From Pseudactinotalea sp. HY158 (GTDB taxonomy: Bacteria; Actinomycetota; Actinomycetes; Actinomycetales; Beutenbergiaceae): a stretch of DNA of 64,000 nt. The notes below the pieces were generated by a model. That model saw only the letters and a program-made list of their open reading frames with translations, had not been told where the DNA came from and did no database searches. Shown in pieces: positions 43,508-52,004 of the stretch (positions are counted from its first letter, which is position 1; each line of letters opens with the position of its first letter). The translations under genes and the position numbers were made by a program. The stretch covers positions 3,484,079 through 3,548,078 of the forward strand of contig NZ_CP045920.1 in the NCBI RefSeq assembly GCF_009660225.1. The letters are read 5' to 3'.

Positions 43508-44974
43508 TCACCCGGCCCACTCCACCCCCTGGAAGTAGCGCGTCTCCACGGCGACGCCGGCGGGCGCGATCTCCTCGAGCAGGTCCTTCACGCCTCCCAG
43601 GAGCGGGTCGTCGGAGGCGTCCACCCGTTCGGCGGTGCGCAGATACGCGGGCAGGTCGTGTGAACCGCGCGCGTCCGTGATCGCCCGATCGAGCGGATCG
43701 GCCGACTCGTGCAGCGAGCGCTCCACCGTGACCATCCCGGGCTCCACGCTGTTCGAGTCGTCGTCGAGGCCGGGCACGGGATCCTCCGTGTGCTCGAGGG
43801 CGAGGGTCTGCGCGTCGGGCGCCGCCAGGTCCGAGATCGGGCTCCCGGCGGTGATCACGCCGGCGATGTTGAAGTTCCTCGCCTCGGGATGGTTGGCCAC
43901 GTTGACCGCGACCATCCCGCCCTGGGAGTGGCCGGCGATGACCACCGGGTCCGTCGGCCCCACCCCCGCCCTCCGCATCCCGGTGAGCACCATCCGGGTC
44001 GCCGCCGAGTCCATCCCGATCAGGGCCGCCGGGTTGTTGCGCCAGCTGAGCGGGTTCGTCAGGCTGATGCCGTCCTGGCTGCCCGGCACGAACACCTCCC
44101 AGGCGACCGAGCCGTCCGGAGCCGTGAGCTTGTCGATGCGGAACTGCCCGGAGACACCGCCCGACCCCGGGTAGAGGGGCTGAATCGCCGCCACGGCGCC
44201 GGCGACCGTGGACACGGGGGCCGCCGCCGGGCCGGTCCACTCGCGCACGGCCACGGTCGTCGACGGGCCGAGCGCGAGCGCAATCGTCCGCGCGGCCTGG
44301 GCCTCGGGATCGGGGTGGAACGGGAAGACGGCGCGGGTGACCTCCCGCAGGATCTTCCCGCTCCCGGCGCCGCCGGGATGGACCTGGCCCATCGCCATTC
44401 CCTCCGCCTGCCCGCCGACGACCCCCTCGGCGAGGCCGAGCACGTGTCCGAAGGGCAGGAGTGGCCCTGGCAGCATCGCCGCCGGGTCGAGCCGGCCTCC
44501 ACCCGGAAACAGGATCCGCCCGGCCTGCGCCCAGGGTGCGTGGTCGAGTTCGGGGCTGTGCATGCGCTCCGAGATCACGCGCAGCGGGCGGATCGGATTA
44601 GGCACGAGCGGCCCCCGCAGGCCGAAGACGCCGGGCCCGGGGATCCGCGCCCGCGCCGCGGCCTCGGCCCATTCGTAGCGTGCCACGGCGATCCGCGCGC
44701 TGCTCGCGATCTTCGCCGCCTCGTGCCGGTGGGCGAGGATCCGCCCGCAGGCCTCGGACAGCGCCGCCAGCACGGTCGACCCGCCCGGGGCCAGGTGCGC
44801 TCGCGGCGTCAGGATCGCCCGGGCCCGCTGGAGGGAGGCCGTGACGGTCGCCAGGCGGGCGACGACCTCGTCGATCTGGTCGGCCCGCCGGTGGACGAGT
44901 TCGGTGTCGACGCCGTAGGCGCTCGTGCCGATCGGCGCGCCGTAGACGATGAGGCCCCCGTGATCGTCCGGCAT
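43508..44974 (-). CDS. Alpha/beta hydrolase (lipase-like) with N-terminal helical domain
   Basis: 488 aa. Residues ~20-140 are helical (GVDTELVHRRADQIDEVVARL ...), like the hairpin of WXG100-type proteins. The C-terminal ~280 residues are an alpha/beta hydrolase with the nucleophile elbow PVVIAGHSQGGMVAVN; Asp and His candidates lie in VPGLDDDSN and GSHDLPAYL. Substrate unknown; a phospholipase or esterase is plausible. ATG 44974 overlaps the stop of the upstream WXG100-like gene (TGATG), so the two are translated together. No signal peptide is seen; export might use a WXG-dependent route. Confidence 0.72.
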   Translation of the reverse strand: MPDDHGGLIVYGAPIGTSAYGVDTELVHRRADQIDEVVARLATVTASLQRARAILTPRAHLAPGGSTVLAALSEACGRILAHRHEAAKIASSARIAVARYEWAEAAARARIPGPGVFGLRGPLVPNPIRPLRVISERMHSPELDHAPWAQAGRILFPGGGRLDPAAMLPGPLLPFGHVLGLAEGVVGGQAEGMAMGQVHPGGAGSGKILREVTRAVFPFHPDPEAQAARTIALALGPSTTVAVREWTGPAAAPVSTVAGAVAAIQPLYPGSGGVSGQFRIDKLTAPDGSVAWEVFVPGSQDGISLTNPLSWRNNPAALIGMDSAATRMVLTGMRRAGVGPTDPVVIAGHSQGGMVAVNVANHPEARNFNIAGVITAGSPISDLAAPDAQTLALEHTEDPVPGLDDDSNSVEPGMVTVERSLHESADPLDRAITDARGSHDLPAYLRTAERVDASDDPLLGGVKDLLEEIAPAGVAVETRYFQGVEWAG

Positions 44975-45228
44975 CAGCGGATCCCTCCCGACAGCGCCGC
45001 CGCCGCCTGCGCGAGCGCCAGCTCGTGGCCATAGGCGATCCGCCCGACGTGACGCAGGTCGCCCCGCAGCCGCACGAGCTCCGCACACAGCCCGATGAGC
45101 CGGTCGCGGCAGGCGTCCCCGGCCACTCCGACCCAGTCGGACAGGTCGATCCGGGCCACGTCGGTGGCCACGGCGTCGACCTCGTCCGCGGCCGCGAACA
45201 CCGCCGCCGAACCCAGGTGATCTGCCAT
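44974..45228 (-). CDS. Small WXG100-like helical protein
   Basis: 84 aa, predicted two-helix hairpin: AAVFAAADEVDAVATDVARI, a turn with W-V-G in LSDWVGVAGDACRDRL, then LCAELVRLRGDLRHVGRIAYG. That is the WXG100 (ESAT-6-like) signature pattern. GAGGAGG lies 8 nt before ATG 45228, and the stop overlaps the downstream hydrolase start. WXG100 proteins usually travel through a type VII system as partners of larger effectors; no T7SS core gene (EccC etc.) is in this window. Confidence 0.65.
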   Translation of the reverse strand: MADHLGSAAVFAAADEVDAVATDVARIDLSDWVGVAGDACRDRLIGLCAELVRLRGDLRHVGRIAYGHELALAQAAAALSGGIR

Positions 45229-45599
45229 CGTCGCCTCCTCACCGGCGGGCCCGCGCCCAAGCCGTTCCGCACGTGTTCGCCGACAGTAGGAGTCGCGACC
45301 GGGGCGCGGCCACGCTCGTCGTCGCCGCTGTGGATCCGGACTCAGCCTGTGGACGACGCAGCCTCGCCCGGCCGCGCGGGCGAGGCCCGGGTCTGATGGC
45401 CGGGATGGTCGGCCCCGTCCCGGGCCGCCCGGCCACGCCGGCAAGGTCTGAGTGCCGCGCGGGTGTCGGGCGGATGTCGGGCGAGTTCCGCCAGGGTGCA
45501 GGGCGGGTACAGCCGAGGTGCAGCCGGGGTACAGCCGGGATGCGGCCTGAGTGGGCATCGGCGCGTGCATCCGGGCGCGGAGTGTGCTGACAATGGGTC
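45229..45599. other. Divergent intergenic region with degenerate GTACAGCCGGG repeats
   Basis: 371 bp between the WXG100-like gene and the phosphatase. Bases 45500-45545 contain three or four degenerate copies of a GGGTACAGCCGGG-like unit. A GACAAT -10-like element (45589-45594) ends 5 nt before ATG 45600. No gene is seen. Confidence 0.4.
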
Positions 45600-46109
45600 A
45601 TGGCCTCCTTGTACGCGATCAGCGTGGTCTGCACCGGAAACATCTGCCGCTCCCCCATGGGCGAGGTCATCCTCCGCGAGGCCGTCGCCTCGGCGGGGCT
45701 GGCCGACCACGTGCGCGTGGTCTCGGCCGGGACCGGCGACTGGCACGTCGGCGACGGCGCCGACCACCGGGCCGCGGCCGTCATGGCCGACCACGGGATG
45801 AGTCTCGCCGAGCACCATGCCGCCCAGTTCACCGCGGCGGACTTCGCCCGCGTCGACCTCGTGCTCGCCCTCGACGCCGGCCACGAGACCTACCTGCGCC
45901 GGCTCGCCCCGTCCCCGGCCGACCGGGACAAGGTGCGGTTGCTGCGCAGCTTCGACCCCGTCTCGGTCGCCGACGACGACCTCGAGGTCGCCGACCCCTA
46001 CTTCGGGGACCGCCGGGACTTCGAGATCACCTACGAACAGCTCCGGGCCGCGGTGCCGGGAATCCTCGAGCACGTGCGGGCCGCCCTCGCCGTGCACGCC
46101 ACCCGCTGA
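45600..46109 (+). CDS. Low-molecular-weight protein-tyrosine-phosphatase
   Basis: 169 aa. The P-loop C11-x5-R17 (VCTGNICRSP) at the N-terminus and the general-acid Asp in EVADPYFGDRRDF identify the LMW-PTPase family. It dephosphorylates Tyr-P proteins in the cytoplasm, or is secreted in some pathogens; no signal is seen here. ATG 45600 follows a GACAAT -10-like element by 5 nt. purB lies 202 bp downstream in the same orientation after a 20-bp x3 repeat. Confidence 0.9.
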   Translation: MASLYAISVVCTGNICRSPMGEVILREAVASAGLADHVRVVSAGTGDWHVGDGADHRAAAVMADHGMSLAEHHAAQFTAADFARVDLVLALDAGHETYLRRLAPSPADRDKVRLLRSFDPVSVADDDLEVADPYFGDRRDFEITYEQLRAAVPGILEHVRAALAVHATR

Positions 46110-46155
46110 CCCATCGCACCCTCCACTGCTCACGGCCCCGGGCCGGGGCGGGGCT

Positions 46156-46215
46156 GGGCCCATCGACGGCGAGGTGGGCCCATCGACAACGAGGCGGGCC
46201 CATCGACGGCGAGGT
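46156..46215. repeat. 20-bp tandem repeat, three copies
   Basis: GGGCCCATCGACGGCGAGGT is repeated three times head to tail with two or three changes in the middle copy, ~100 bp upstream of purB. Confidence 0.85.
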
Positions 46216-46311
46216 GGGTGTCGAGGGGGTGAGAGCGGTCGGGTGCCGGCGCGGCCCCGCCCGGGCGGCGCCGGGGCGGAGGAGCCGGCCGGGTCTGGAA
46301 GAATCGGGCCC

Positions 46312-47763
46312 ATGACGCGCGTGGACCTGGCATCCCTCACCCCTGCCCTTGCCCTCGGGCCCCTCGACGGCCGCTACCGCGGCGCGGTGGCCCCGCTGGT
46401 CGACCACCTCTCGGAGGCCGCGCTCAACCGGGCCCGCCTCGAGGTCGAGGTCGAATGGCTCATCCACCTGACCAGCACCGGCGCCCTGCCCGGTGCGCCC
46501 CGGCTGTCGGCGGCCGAGCAGGGGTACCTGCGCGGGCTCGTCGACGACTTCGGCGCCGACGAGATCGCCGAGCTCGCCGAGATCGAGGCCGAGACCCGCC
46601 ACGACGTCAAGGCGATCGAGTACTTCCTCAAGCGTCGCCTCGCCGCCGCCCCGCAGGCCCTCGGCAGCGATGGCGGCATCGACGGCGAGCACACGAACCT
46701 TCCCGCCGTGAGCGAGATCGTGCACATCTTCTGCACGAGCGAGGACATCAACAACCTGAGCTATGCGCTCACGGTGCGCGACGCCGTCCACAAGCAGTGG
46801 CTCCCGGCGGCGACGGCGGTGGCCGACGCCGTGGCCGACATGGCCCGCGCGAGCGCCGAGGTGCCGATGCTCGCCCGCACGCACGGCCAGCCCGCCACCC
46901 CCGTCACGCTCGGCAAGGAGCTCGCGGTGCTCGCCCACCGGCTGCGGCGCCAGCTCCGGCGGATCGAGGGGGCGGAGTTCCTCGGGAAGATGTCCGGGGC
47001 GACCGGCACGTACGGCGCGCACACGATCTCGGTGCCGGGCACGGACTGGCAGCAGGTGGCCGAGTCGTTCGTGACCGGGCTCGGGCTCACGTGGAACCCG
47101 CTCACGACCCAGATCGAGTCGCACGACTGGCAGGCGGAGCTGTACGCGGACATCGCGCGCTTCAACCGCGTGCTGCACAACCTGGCCACCGACGTGTGGA
47201 CCTATATCTCGCTCGGCTACTTCCGGCAGCGGCTCTCGGCGCAGGGCTCGACCGGGTCCTCCACGATGCCGCACAAGGTCAACCCGATCCGGTTCGAGAA
47301 CGCCGAGGCGAACCTCGAGATCTCCTGCGCCCTGCTCGACTCGCTCGGCGCCACGCTCGTGACCTCCCGGCTCCAGCGCGACCTGACCGACTCCACCACG
47401 CAGCGCAATATCGGGGTCGCGTTCGGGCACTCGATGCTCGCCCTGGACAACGTGCGCCGCGGGCTCGCCGGCCTCGACGTGGACGCCGCCGCCATGGCCG
47501 CCGACCTCGACGCGAACTGGGAGGTGCTCGGCGAGGCGGTGCAGTCGGCGATGCGCGCCGCGGCCGTCGCCGGGGTCGAGGGCATGGCCGACCCGTACGA
47601 GCGGCTCAAGGAGCTCACCCGCGGCCGCCGGGTCGACGGTCCCGCCATGCGCGAGTTCATCGCCGGCCTCGGACTGCCTGCGGACGTCGCAGCTCGCCTG
47701 CTCGACCTCACTCCCGCCTCGTACGTCGGCCTGGCGCCACAGCTCGTGGCGCACCTGGCGTAG
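46312..47763 (+). CDS. purB: Adenylosuccinate lyase (E. coli PurB type)
   Basis: 483 aa. It cleaves SAICAR and adenylosuccinate in purine synthesis. The fumarase-superfamily signature is GSSTMPHKVNPIRFENAEA; the catalytic-His region is ARTHGQPATPVTLGKELAVLAHRL. The N-terminal LGPLDGRY and the TSEDINN loop mark the E. coli-type PurB rather than the shorter Bacillus type. ATG 46312 fits the family start; an AAGAAT element ends 7 nt upstream. A tandem repeat array begins directly at its stop codon. Confidence 0.93.
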   Translation: MTRVDLASLTPALALGPLDGRYRGAVAPLVDHLSEAALNRARLEVEVEWLIHLTSTGALPGAPRLSAAEQGYLRGLVDDFGADEIAELAEIEAETRHDVKAIEYFLKRRLAAAPQALGSDGGIDGEHTNLPAVSEIVHIFCTSEDINNLSYALTVRDAVHKQWLPAATAVADAVADMARASAEVPMLARTHGQPATPVTLGKELAVLAHRLRRQLRRIEGAEFLGKMSGATGTYGAHTISVPGTDWQQVAESFVTGLGLTWNPLTTQIESHDWQAELYADIARFNRVLHNLATDVWTYISLGYFRQRLSAQGSTGSSTMPHKVNPIRFENAEANLEISCALLDSLGATLVTSRLQRDLTDSTTQRNIGVAFGHSMLALDNVRRGLAGLDVDAAAMAADLDANWEVLGEAVQSAMRAAAVAGVEGMADPYERLKELTRGRRVDGPAMREFIAGLGLPADVAARLLDLTPASYVGLAPQLVAHLA

Positions 47764-48216
47764 CGGCGTCCCCCTGGGGTGCCCTCCTGCGCGGGGAGAC
47801 TCATCGGTGCCGGCGCCCAAGAAATTTCCCCGGCCCCGCGATGCCCCCGTGCTGGGGAAACTCCTTGGTGCCGGAGACCAGAAAGTTGCCCCACCCGATG
47901 GGGCGCCCTTGCGCGGGGAAAATCGTTGGTGCCGGAGACCAGAAAGTTTCCCCACCCGATGGGGCGCCTCCTGCGCGGGGAAACTACTCGGCGCCGGACA
48001 CCAAAGAGTTTCCTCACCCCGCGGGGCGCCCCTTGCGCGGGGAACATCGGTGGTGCCGGAGAACAGAAAGGCTCCCCAGCCCCGCGATGCCCCCATGCTG
48101 GGGAAACTTCTTGGTGCCGGAGACCAGAAAGTCTCCCCACCCGATGGGGCGCCTCCTGCGCGGGGAGACTAGCCGGTGCCGGACACCAAAAACTTTCCCC
48201 ACCGCGTGGGGCGCAG
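47764..48216. repeat. 61/62-bp tandem repeat array with conserved hairpin (about 7.5 units)
   Basis: Units start at 47806, 47867, 47928, 47990, 48052, 48113 and 48175, with a partial unit before 47806; periods are 61, 61, 62, 62, 61, 62. Each begins GGTGCCGGAGACCAGAA and contains an inverted repeat like AGTTTCCCC ... GGGGAAACT with ~23 nt between arms. Arms covary: the unit at 48113 has AGTCTCCCC with GGGGAGACT. Two kinds of inner sequence alternate (B at 47806 and 48052; A elsewhere). The array fills the space between convergent purB and the DUF2330 gene. It is not a CRISPR: inner sequences are repeated and no cas genes exist here. Confidence 0.85.
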
Positions 48217-48290
48217 CCGCCCAGCCGCCCAGCCAACCGCCCAGCCAGCCAACCGCCCAGCCAGCCAGCCGCCCAGCCGGCCAGCGGGCC
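48217..48290. repeat. Short-period GCCCAGCC/GCCAGCC repeats
   Basis: About ten irregular copies of GCC(A/C)AGCC-type units follow the 61/62-bp array, up to ~35 bp from the end of the convergent DUF2330 gene. Confidence 0.75.
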
Positions 48291-48325
48291 GATCGATCGC
48301 GCCGAGCGCGTGACCGAGCGGCCGC

Positions 48326-49375
48326 CTATCGGCCGAGGCGGAGTCCGGCGCGGCGGGAGCGGTAGGACCACACCGAGCCGGCGACCCCGATGAAGACGAG
48401 GCCCCCGAAGATGAGCACGGGGCCGGCCGGCACCCCGAGGATCCGCTTGTCGTCGATCACGGTGGTGACGCCGCGGTAATCGGCGTCCGTGCCGGCGGCG
48501 GCGAAGGTGAAGTCGGCGCTGATGCTCGAGGGCCGCGAGATGTAGTGCTCGGAGAGCGTGAGGAACCCGCCGGCCTGGGCCAGCTCGACCGCGGTCTGGT
48601 CCACGAAGTCCGTCGGGCTCACGGGCCCGGCCCACAGCACCCGGGAGTCGTCCGTGGCATCGGAGCGTTCCATGCGGTGGTCGGCGAAGGTGTAGGTGCG
48701 CACGAGCTGGGGGTCGGAGGCCGTGGCCGACAGCCGCATCGGATAGATGAGCTGGTTCGAGGCGAAGGTCATGCTCACCGGCGGCACCGCGCCGTCGATC
48801 GGCCCCGACTGGGAGTCGAGATCGATCATCACGAAGTACCACTTCTCCTGCACGTACGGCACGAGGGCGGAGGCGAGGTCGTCGGACATGACCACGTCGT
48901 GCTCCTCGAGCCAGTCGGCGAGCAGGTCGGCGTCCTTGGCGGCGAGCACCGTGGCATCGAGCGGGCCGACGTCGATCTGGTCGAGCACCTCGACCGGATG
49001 CTCGGTGGCGACCTGCGTCTCGATCCGATTGAGGAAGTCGGGCCACCACTGGCTCACGCGGTCGATCTCGGGCCGGGTGAGGTGCCCGAGTTCGGCGAAC
49101 AGGCCCGGGCCCGCCTCCTCGACCGTGGCCTTGCTCGGGGTGGGGATGAGGATCGCGCCGCTGTCGACGTCGCTCACCGCGTTGACGCTGAACACGATCC
49201 GTTCGGTCTCGCCGTCCCACGCGATCGCCGCCTGCTCGGCCTCGACCTCCAGCTCCGCGCCCTCCGGGGCGAGGAACGCGCCGCAGGCGCAGGCCTGGGC
49301 CGGCATGGCCGTGAGGGAGAGGGTGGCGACGAGTGCACCGGCACCGACCAGGGTTCCGAAGCGCGCCATCCTCAT
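48326..49375 (-). CDS. DUF2330 domain-containing membrane-anchored protein
   Basis: 349 aa. A signal peptide (MRMARFGTLVGAGALVATLS ... MPAQA) precedes the DUF2330 start CACGAFLAPEGAE, whose two Cys are conserved in the family, and a long beta-rich extracellular domain. One C-terminal membrane helix (~315-335, GPVLIFGGLVFIGVAGSVW) and a basic tail end the protein, so it is a type I surface protein. Function of DUF2330 is unknown. A TAGGGT -10-like element lies 8 nt before ATG 49375. Divergent from xylulokinase. Confidence 0.83.
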   Translation of the reverse strand: MRMARFGTLVGAGALVATLSLTAMPAQACACGAFLAPEGAELEVEAEQAAIAWDGETERIVFSVNAVSDVDSGAILIPTPSKATVEEAGPGLFAELGHLTRPEIDRVSQWWPDFLNRIETQVATEHPVEVLDQIDVGPLDATVLAAKDADLLADWLEEHDVVMSDDLASALVPYVQEKWYFVMIDLDSQSGPIDGAVPPVSMTFASNQLIYPMRLSATASDPQLVRTYTFADHRMERSDATDDSRVLWAGPVSPTDFVDQTAVELAQAGGFLTLSEHYISRPSSISADFTFAAAGTDADYRGVTTVIDDKRILGVPAGPVLIFGGLVFIGVAGSVWSYRSRRAGLRLGR

Positions 49376-49627
49376 GGTGTCCCACCCTAAGACGACGAAC
49401 CGGCGCCGGACCGGGCCCGGGAGCCGGTGAGACCGAATAGTGATCGGGGCGGGTCGAATCGTGATCGTTCCGTTGCCCGACGGGCGGGAAGTCGGCGCCA
49501 GAAAGCCGAAAGGCGCTGGTCGATAGTGGGCTGCGGATAGTAGATCGTCGCCCCCGAGCCCGCCCCCCGGCGCCAGCGGCTATCCTCACCGGAGAGGTTT
49601 CAGGTGCACGAATCCGAAGGAGAACGC

Positions 49628-51085
49628 GTGGCCGCACACCAGTACGGAAGGCTCGTCGCCGGGGTCGACACCTCGACGCAGTCGTGCAAGATCGTCATCG
49701 TCGATTCGAGCACCCGCGAGGTGGTGCGCATCGGCCGCGCCCCCCACCCCGAGGGCACGTCGGTCCACCCGGACGCCTGGTGGGACGCGTTCCTCGCCGC
49801 CGTCGTGGACGTCGGCGGCCTGGCCGACGTCGAGGCGATCTCCGTGGCCGGCCAGCAGCACGGCTTCGTTCCCCTGGACGACCGCGGCGAGGTGATCCGC
49901 GAGGCGCTGCTGTGGAACGACACCCGGTCGGCCGCCGCCGCCGAGGAGCTGCGCGCCGAGGTCGGCGCGGCCGAGTACGCCCACCGCACCGGCGTCGTGC
50001 CCGTGCCCTCCTTCACGATCACGAAGCTGCGCTGGTTCGTGGACAACGAGCCGGAACTCGCCCGCCGGCTCGCCGCGATCGCCCTCCCCCACGACTGGCT
50101 CACGTGGCGCCTGCGCGGCTACGGTCCGGGCAACCCGGACCTGTCCGCCCTCACGACGGACGCCTCCGACGCCTCCGGCACGGGCTACGTCACCACCGAC
50201 CTGGAACGCGACGGCGACCTGCTCGACCGCGCCGTCCGCGGCGACTCCGGCCACCTCGTGCTCCCGACGATCCTCCCGCCCGGCCACGTCGCCGGCACGA
50301 CCGCGGCCCTGCCCGAGGCGCCCGGGATCCCGGCCGGGTTGCCGATCGGGGTGGGCTGCGGCGACAACGCCGGCTCGGCGCTCGGCCTCGACGCCCACGC
50401 CGGGGACCTCATCGTCTCCATCGGCACGAGCGGGGTGGTGTGCGCCGTGAGCGAGAGCCTGCGGCCCGACACGAGCGGGGTCGTCGCCGGATTCCGCGAC
50501 GCGAGCGGGGGCTGGCTGCCCCTCATCGCCACCCTGAACGCGGGCCGCGTGCTCGACACGACCGCCGCCCTGCTCGGCGTGGGCCACGCCGAGTTCTCCC
50601 GGCTCGCCCTCGCCGCGGACCCGGGCGCGGGCGGGCTGGTCCTGCGCCCCTACTTCGACGGCGAACGCACCCCGAACCTGCCCCACACCGCCGCGGCGCT
50701 CACCGGGATGACCCACCGGGCCACGTCCCGGGAGAACCTCGCCCGGGCCGCCGTCAACGGCGTGCTGTGCGGGCTCGCCGACGGCCGCGACGCCGTGGCC
50801 GGCACCGGCGTCGACGTGCGCCGGGCGCTGCTCATCGGCGGCGGCGCCCGCAACGAGGCCCTGCAGCGGGCCGCCGCCCAGATCTTCGGCATCCCGATCG
50901 AGGTACCCGAGCCCGGGGAGTACGTGGCCCTCGGCGCCGCGGTGCAGGCCGCCTGGGCCATCACGGGCGAGCGGCCCTCCTGGCCCCGCCCCGGCACGGA
51001 GGTCGCCGCCGACCCGGTGCCCGAGATCCGCGCCCACTACATGGCCTCCCCCATCCCGCCCGGCCCCGCGACCCCGCGCTCCTGA
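49628..51085 (+). CDS. xylB: Xylulokinase
   Basis: 485 aa FGGY-family carbohydrate kinase. N-terminal phosphate motif AGVDTSTQSCKIVIVD; VAGQQHGFVPLD and LLWNDTRSA mark xylulokinase; the C-terminal ATP site is ALLIGGGARNEALQRAAAQIFG. It phosphorylates D-xylulose to xylulose 5-phosphate. GTG 49628 (AAGGAG 5 nt upstream) fits the family start; an alternative GTG at 49604 also has a ribosome site (GGAGAGG). No xylose isomerase is adjacent; the CUT2 transporter 25 kb away could supply a pentose. A CPBP protease gene follows after 8 bp. Confidence 0.92.
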   Translation: MAAHQYGRLVAGVDTSTQSCKIVIVDSSTREVVRIGRAPHPEGTSVHPDAWWDAFLAAVVDVGGLADVEAISVAGQQHGFVPLDDRGEVIREALLWNDTRSAAAAEELRAEVGAAEYAHRTGVVPVPSFTITKLRWFVDNEPELARRLAAIALPHDWLTWRLRGYGPGNPDLSALTTDASDASGTGYVTTDLERDGDLLDRAVRGDSGHLVLPTILPPGHVAGTTAALPEAPGIPAGLPIGVGCGDNAGSALGLDAHAGDLIVSIGTSGVVCAVSESLRPDTSGVVAGFRDASGGWLPLIATLNAGRVLDTTAALLGVGHAEFSRLALAADPGAGGLVLRPYFDGERTPNLPHTAAALTGMTHRATSRENLARAAVNGVLCGLADGRDAVAGTGVDVRRALLIGGGARNEALQRAAAQIFGIPIEVPEPGEYVALGAAVQAAWAITGERPSWPRPGTEVAADPVPEIRAHYMASPIPPGPATPRS

Positions 51086-51093
51086 CCGGCCCC

Positions 51094-51912
51094 ATGCCCG
51101 CGGCACACACGAGCGAAGGCGACCGGGCGCCGTCCCCACGCCCGGCTCCGCAGCGGCGCCGGCGCCTCCACTGGGAGCTGGCGATCGTGTTCGGGCTGAG
51201 CCTGGGCAAGTCGGCGGTTTACGCGATCGTCGCGCTCATCGACGCCTACACGCGCGGCCCGATCGGGGATCAGACCGCCAGCCTCAACACCTCCGAGAAC
51301 CCGCGGGAGCTCTTCGACCTCACCTACCAGCTGCTCTCGGTCGCGTTCGCGCTCGTGCCCGTGGTGCTCGCGCTCTACCTGCTGAGCGAGAACGGGCGGC
51401 GAGCGCGGCGCCGGATCGGCCTCGACGGCACCCGGCCGCTGCGCGACCTCGGTTGGGGGCTCGCGCTCGGCGCGGGGATCGGGATCCCCGGGCTCGGGGT
51501 CTACCTGGCCGGGCGCGCGCTCGGGCTGACGTTGCACGTGAGCGCGGCCGGGATCCCGCCGTACTGGTGGACCGTGCCGGTGCTCGTGCTCGCCGCCCTG
51601 AAGAACGGGCTGCTCGAGGAGATCCTCGTGGTCGGCTACCTGCGGGAGCGCCTCGACGAGCTCGGCTGGCGTGCGTGGTCGATCGTCGCCGCCTCGGCGC
51701 TGCTGCGCGGCTCCTACCACCTATATCAGGGCTGGGGCCCGTTCGTGGCCAACGTCGCGATGGGCGTCGTGTTCGCCTCGTTCTACCTGTCGCGCTGGGG
51801 GCGGCGGCGGGTGTGGCCGCTCGTGCTCGCGCACACGTTCATCGACGTGGCGGCCTTCGTGGGGTACACGTACCTGCCCGAGTCGTGGCTGCATGCGCTC
51901 GGGCTCGTCTGA
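51094..51912 (+). CDS. CPBP family intramembrane metalloprotease
   Basis: 272 aa with about seven membrane segments. The CAAX-protease/bacteriocin-processing signature is present: E-E-x3 ... R in LLEEILVVGYLRERL, the second-motif His in GSYHLYQGW and the third in AHTFIDV. Substrate unknown; family members process prenylated proteins or bacteriocins or confer immunity. ATG 51094 is 8 bp after the xylulokinase stop, so they probably share a transcript, though no functional link is evident. Confidence 0.87.
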   Translation: MPAAHTSEGDRAPSPRPAPQRRRRLHWELAIVFGLSLGKSAVYAIVALIDAYTRGPIGDQTASLNTSENPRELFDLTYQLLSVAFALVPVVLALYLLSENGRRARRRIGLDGTRPLRDLGWGLALGAGIGIPGLGVYLAGRALGLTLHVSAAGIPPYWWTVPVLVLAALKNGLLEEILVVGYLRERLDELGWRAWSIVAASALLRGSYHLYQGWGPFVANVAMGVVFASFYLSRWGRRRVWPLVLAHTFIDVAAFVGYTYLPESWLHALGLV

Positions 51913-51991
51913 GCGGCGACTCCGACCCGGGGATGACCCGCCCGGGCCCGGGTCACCAGCGAGGCTGACCCCCGGGCGCGCCGGTCCACTT

Positions 51992-51997
51992 TAGGAT
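51992..51997 (+). promoter_or_regulatory. -10 hexamer of a leaderless promoter for the flippase-like gene
   Basis: TAGGAT ends 7 nt before ATG 52005. No Shine-Dalgarno sequence is present, and the in-frame GTG at 51999 would fall before the expected transcription start. Confidence 0.5.
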
Positions 51998-52004
51998 CGT
52001 GCAT

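Noticed and set aside
47806-48216. Possible CRISPR array
   Set aside because: The period is regular, but the 'spacer' portions repeat among units, the unit is one continuous 61/62-bp tandem repeat, and there are no cas genes in the window.
46027-49637. Long minus-strand frames through purB and the repeat array
   Set aside because: They run through well-supported genes and the tandem array; their repetitive residues are translations of the 61/62-bp units.
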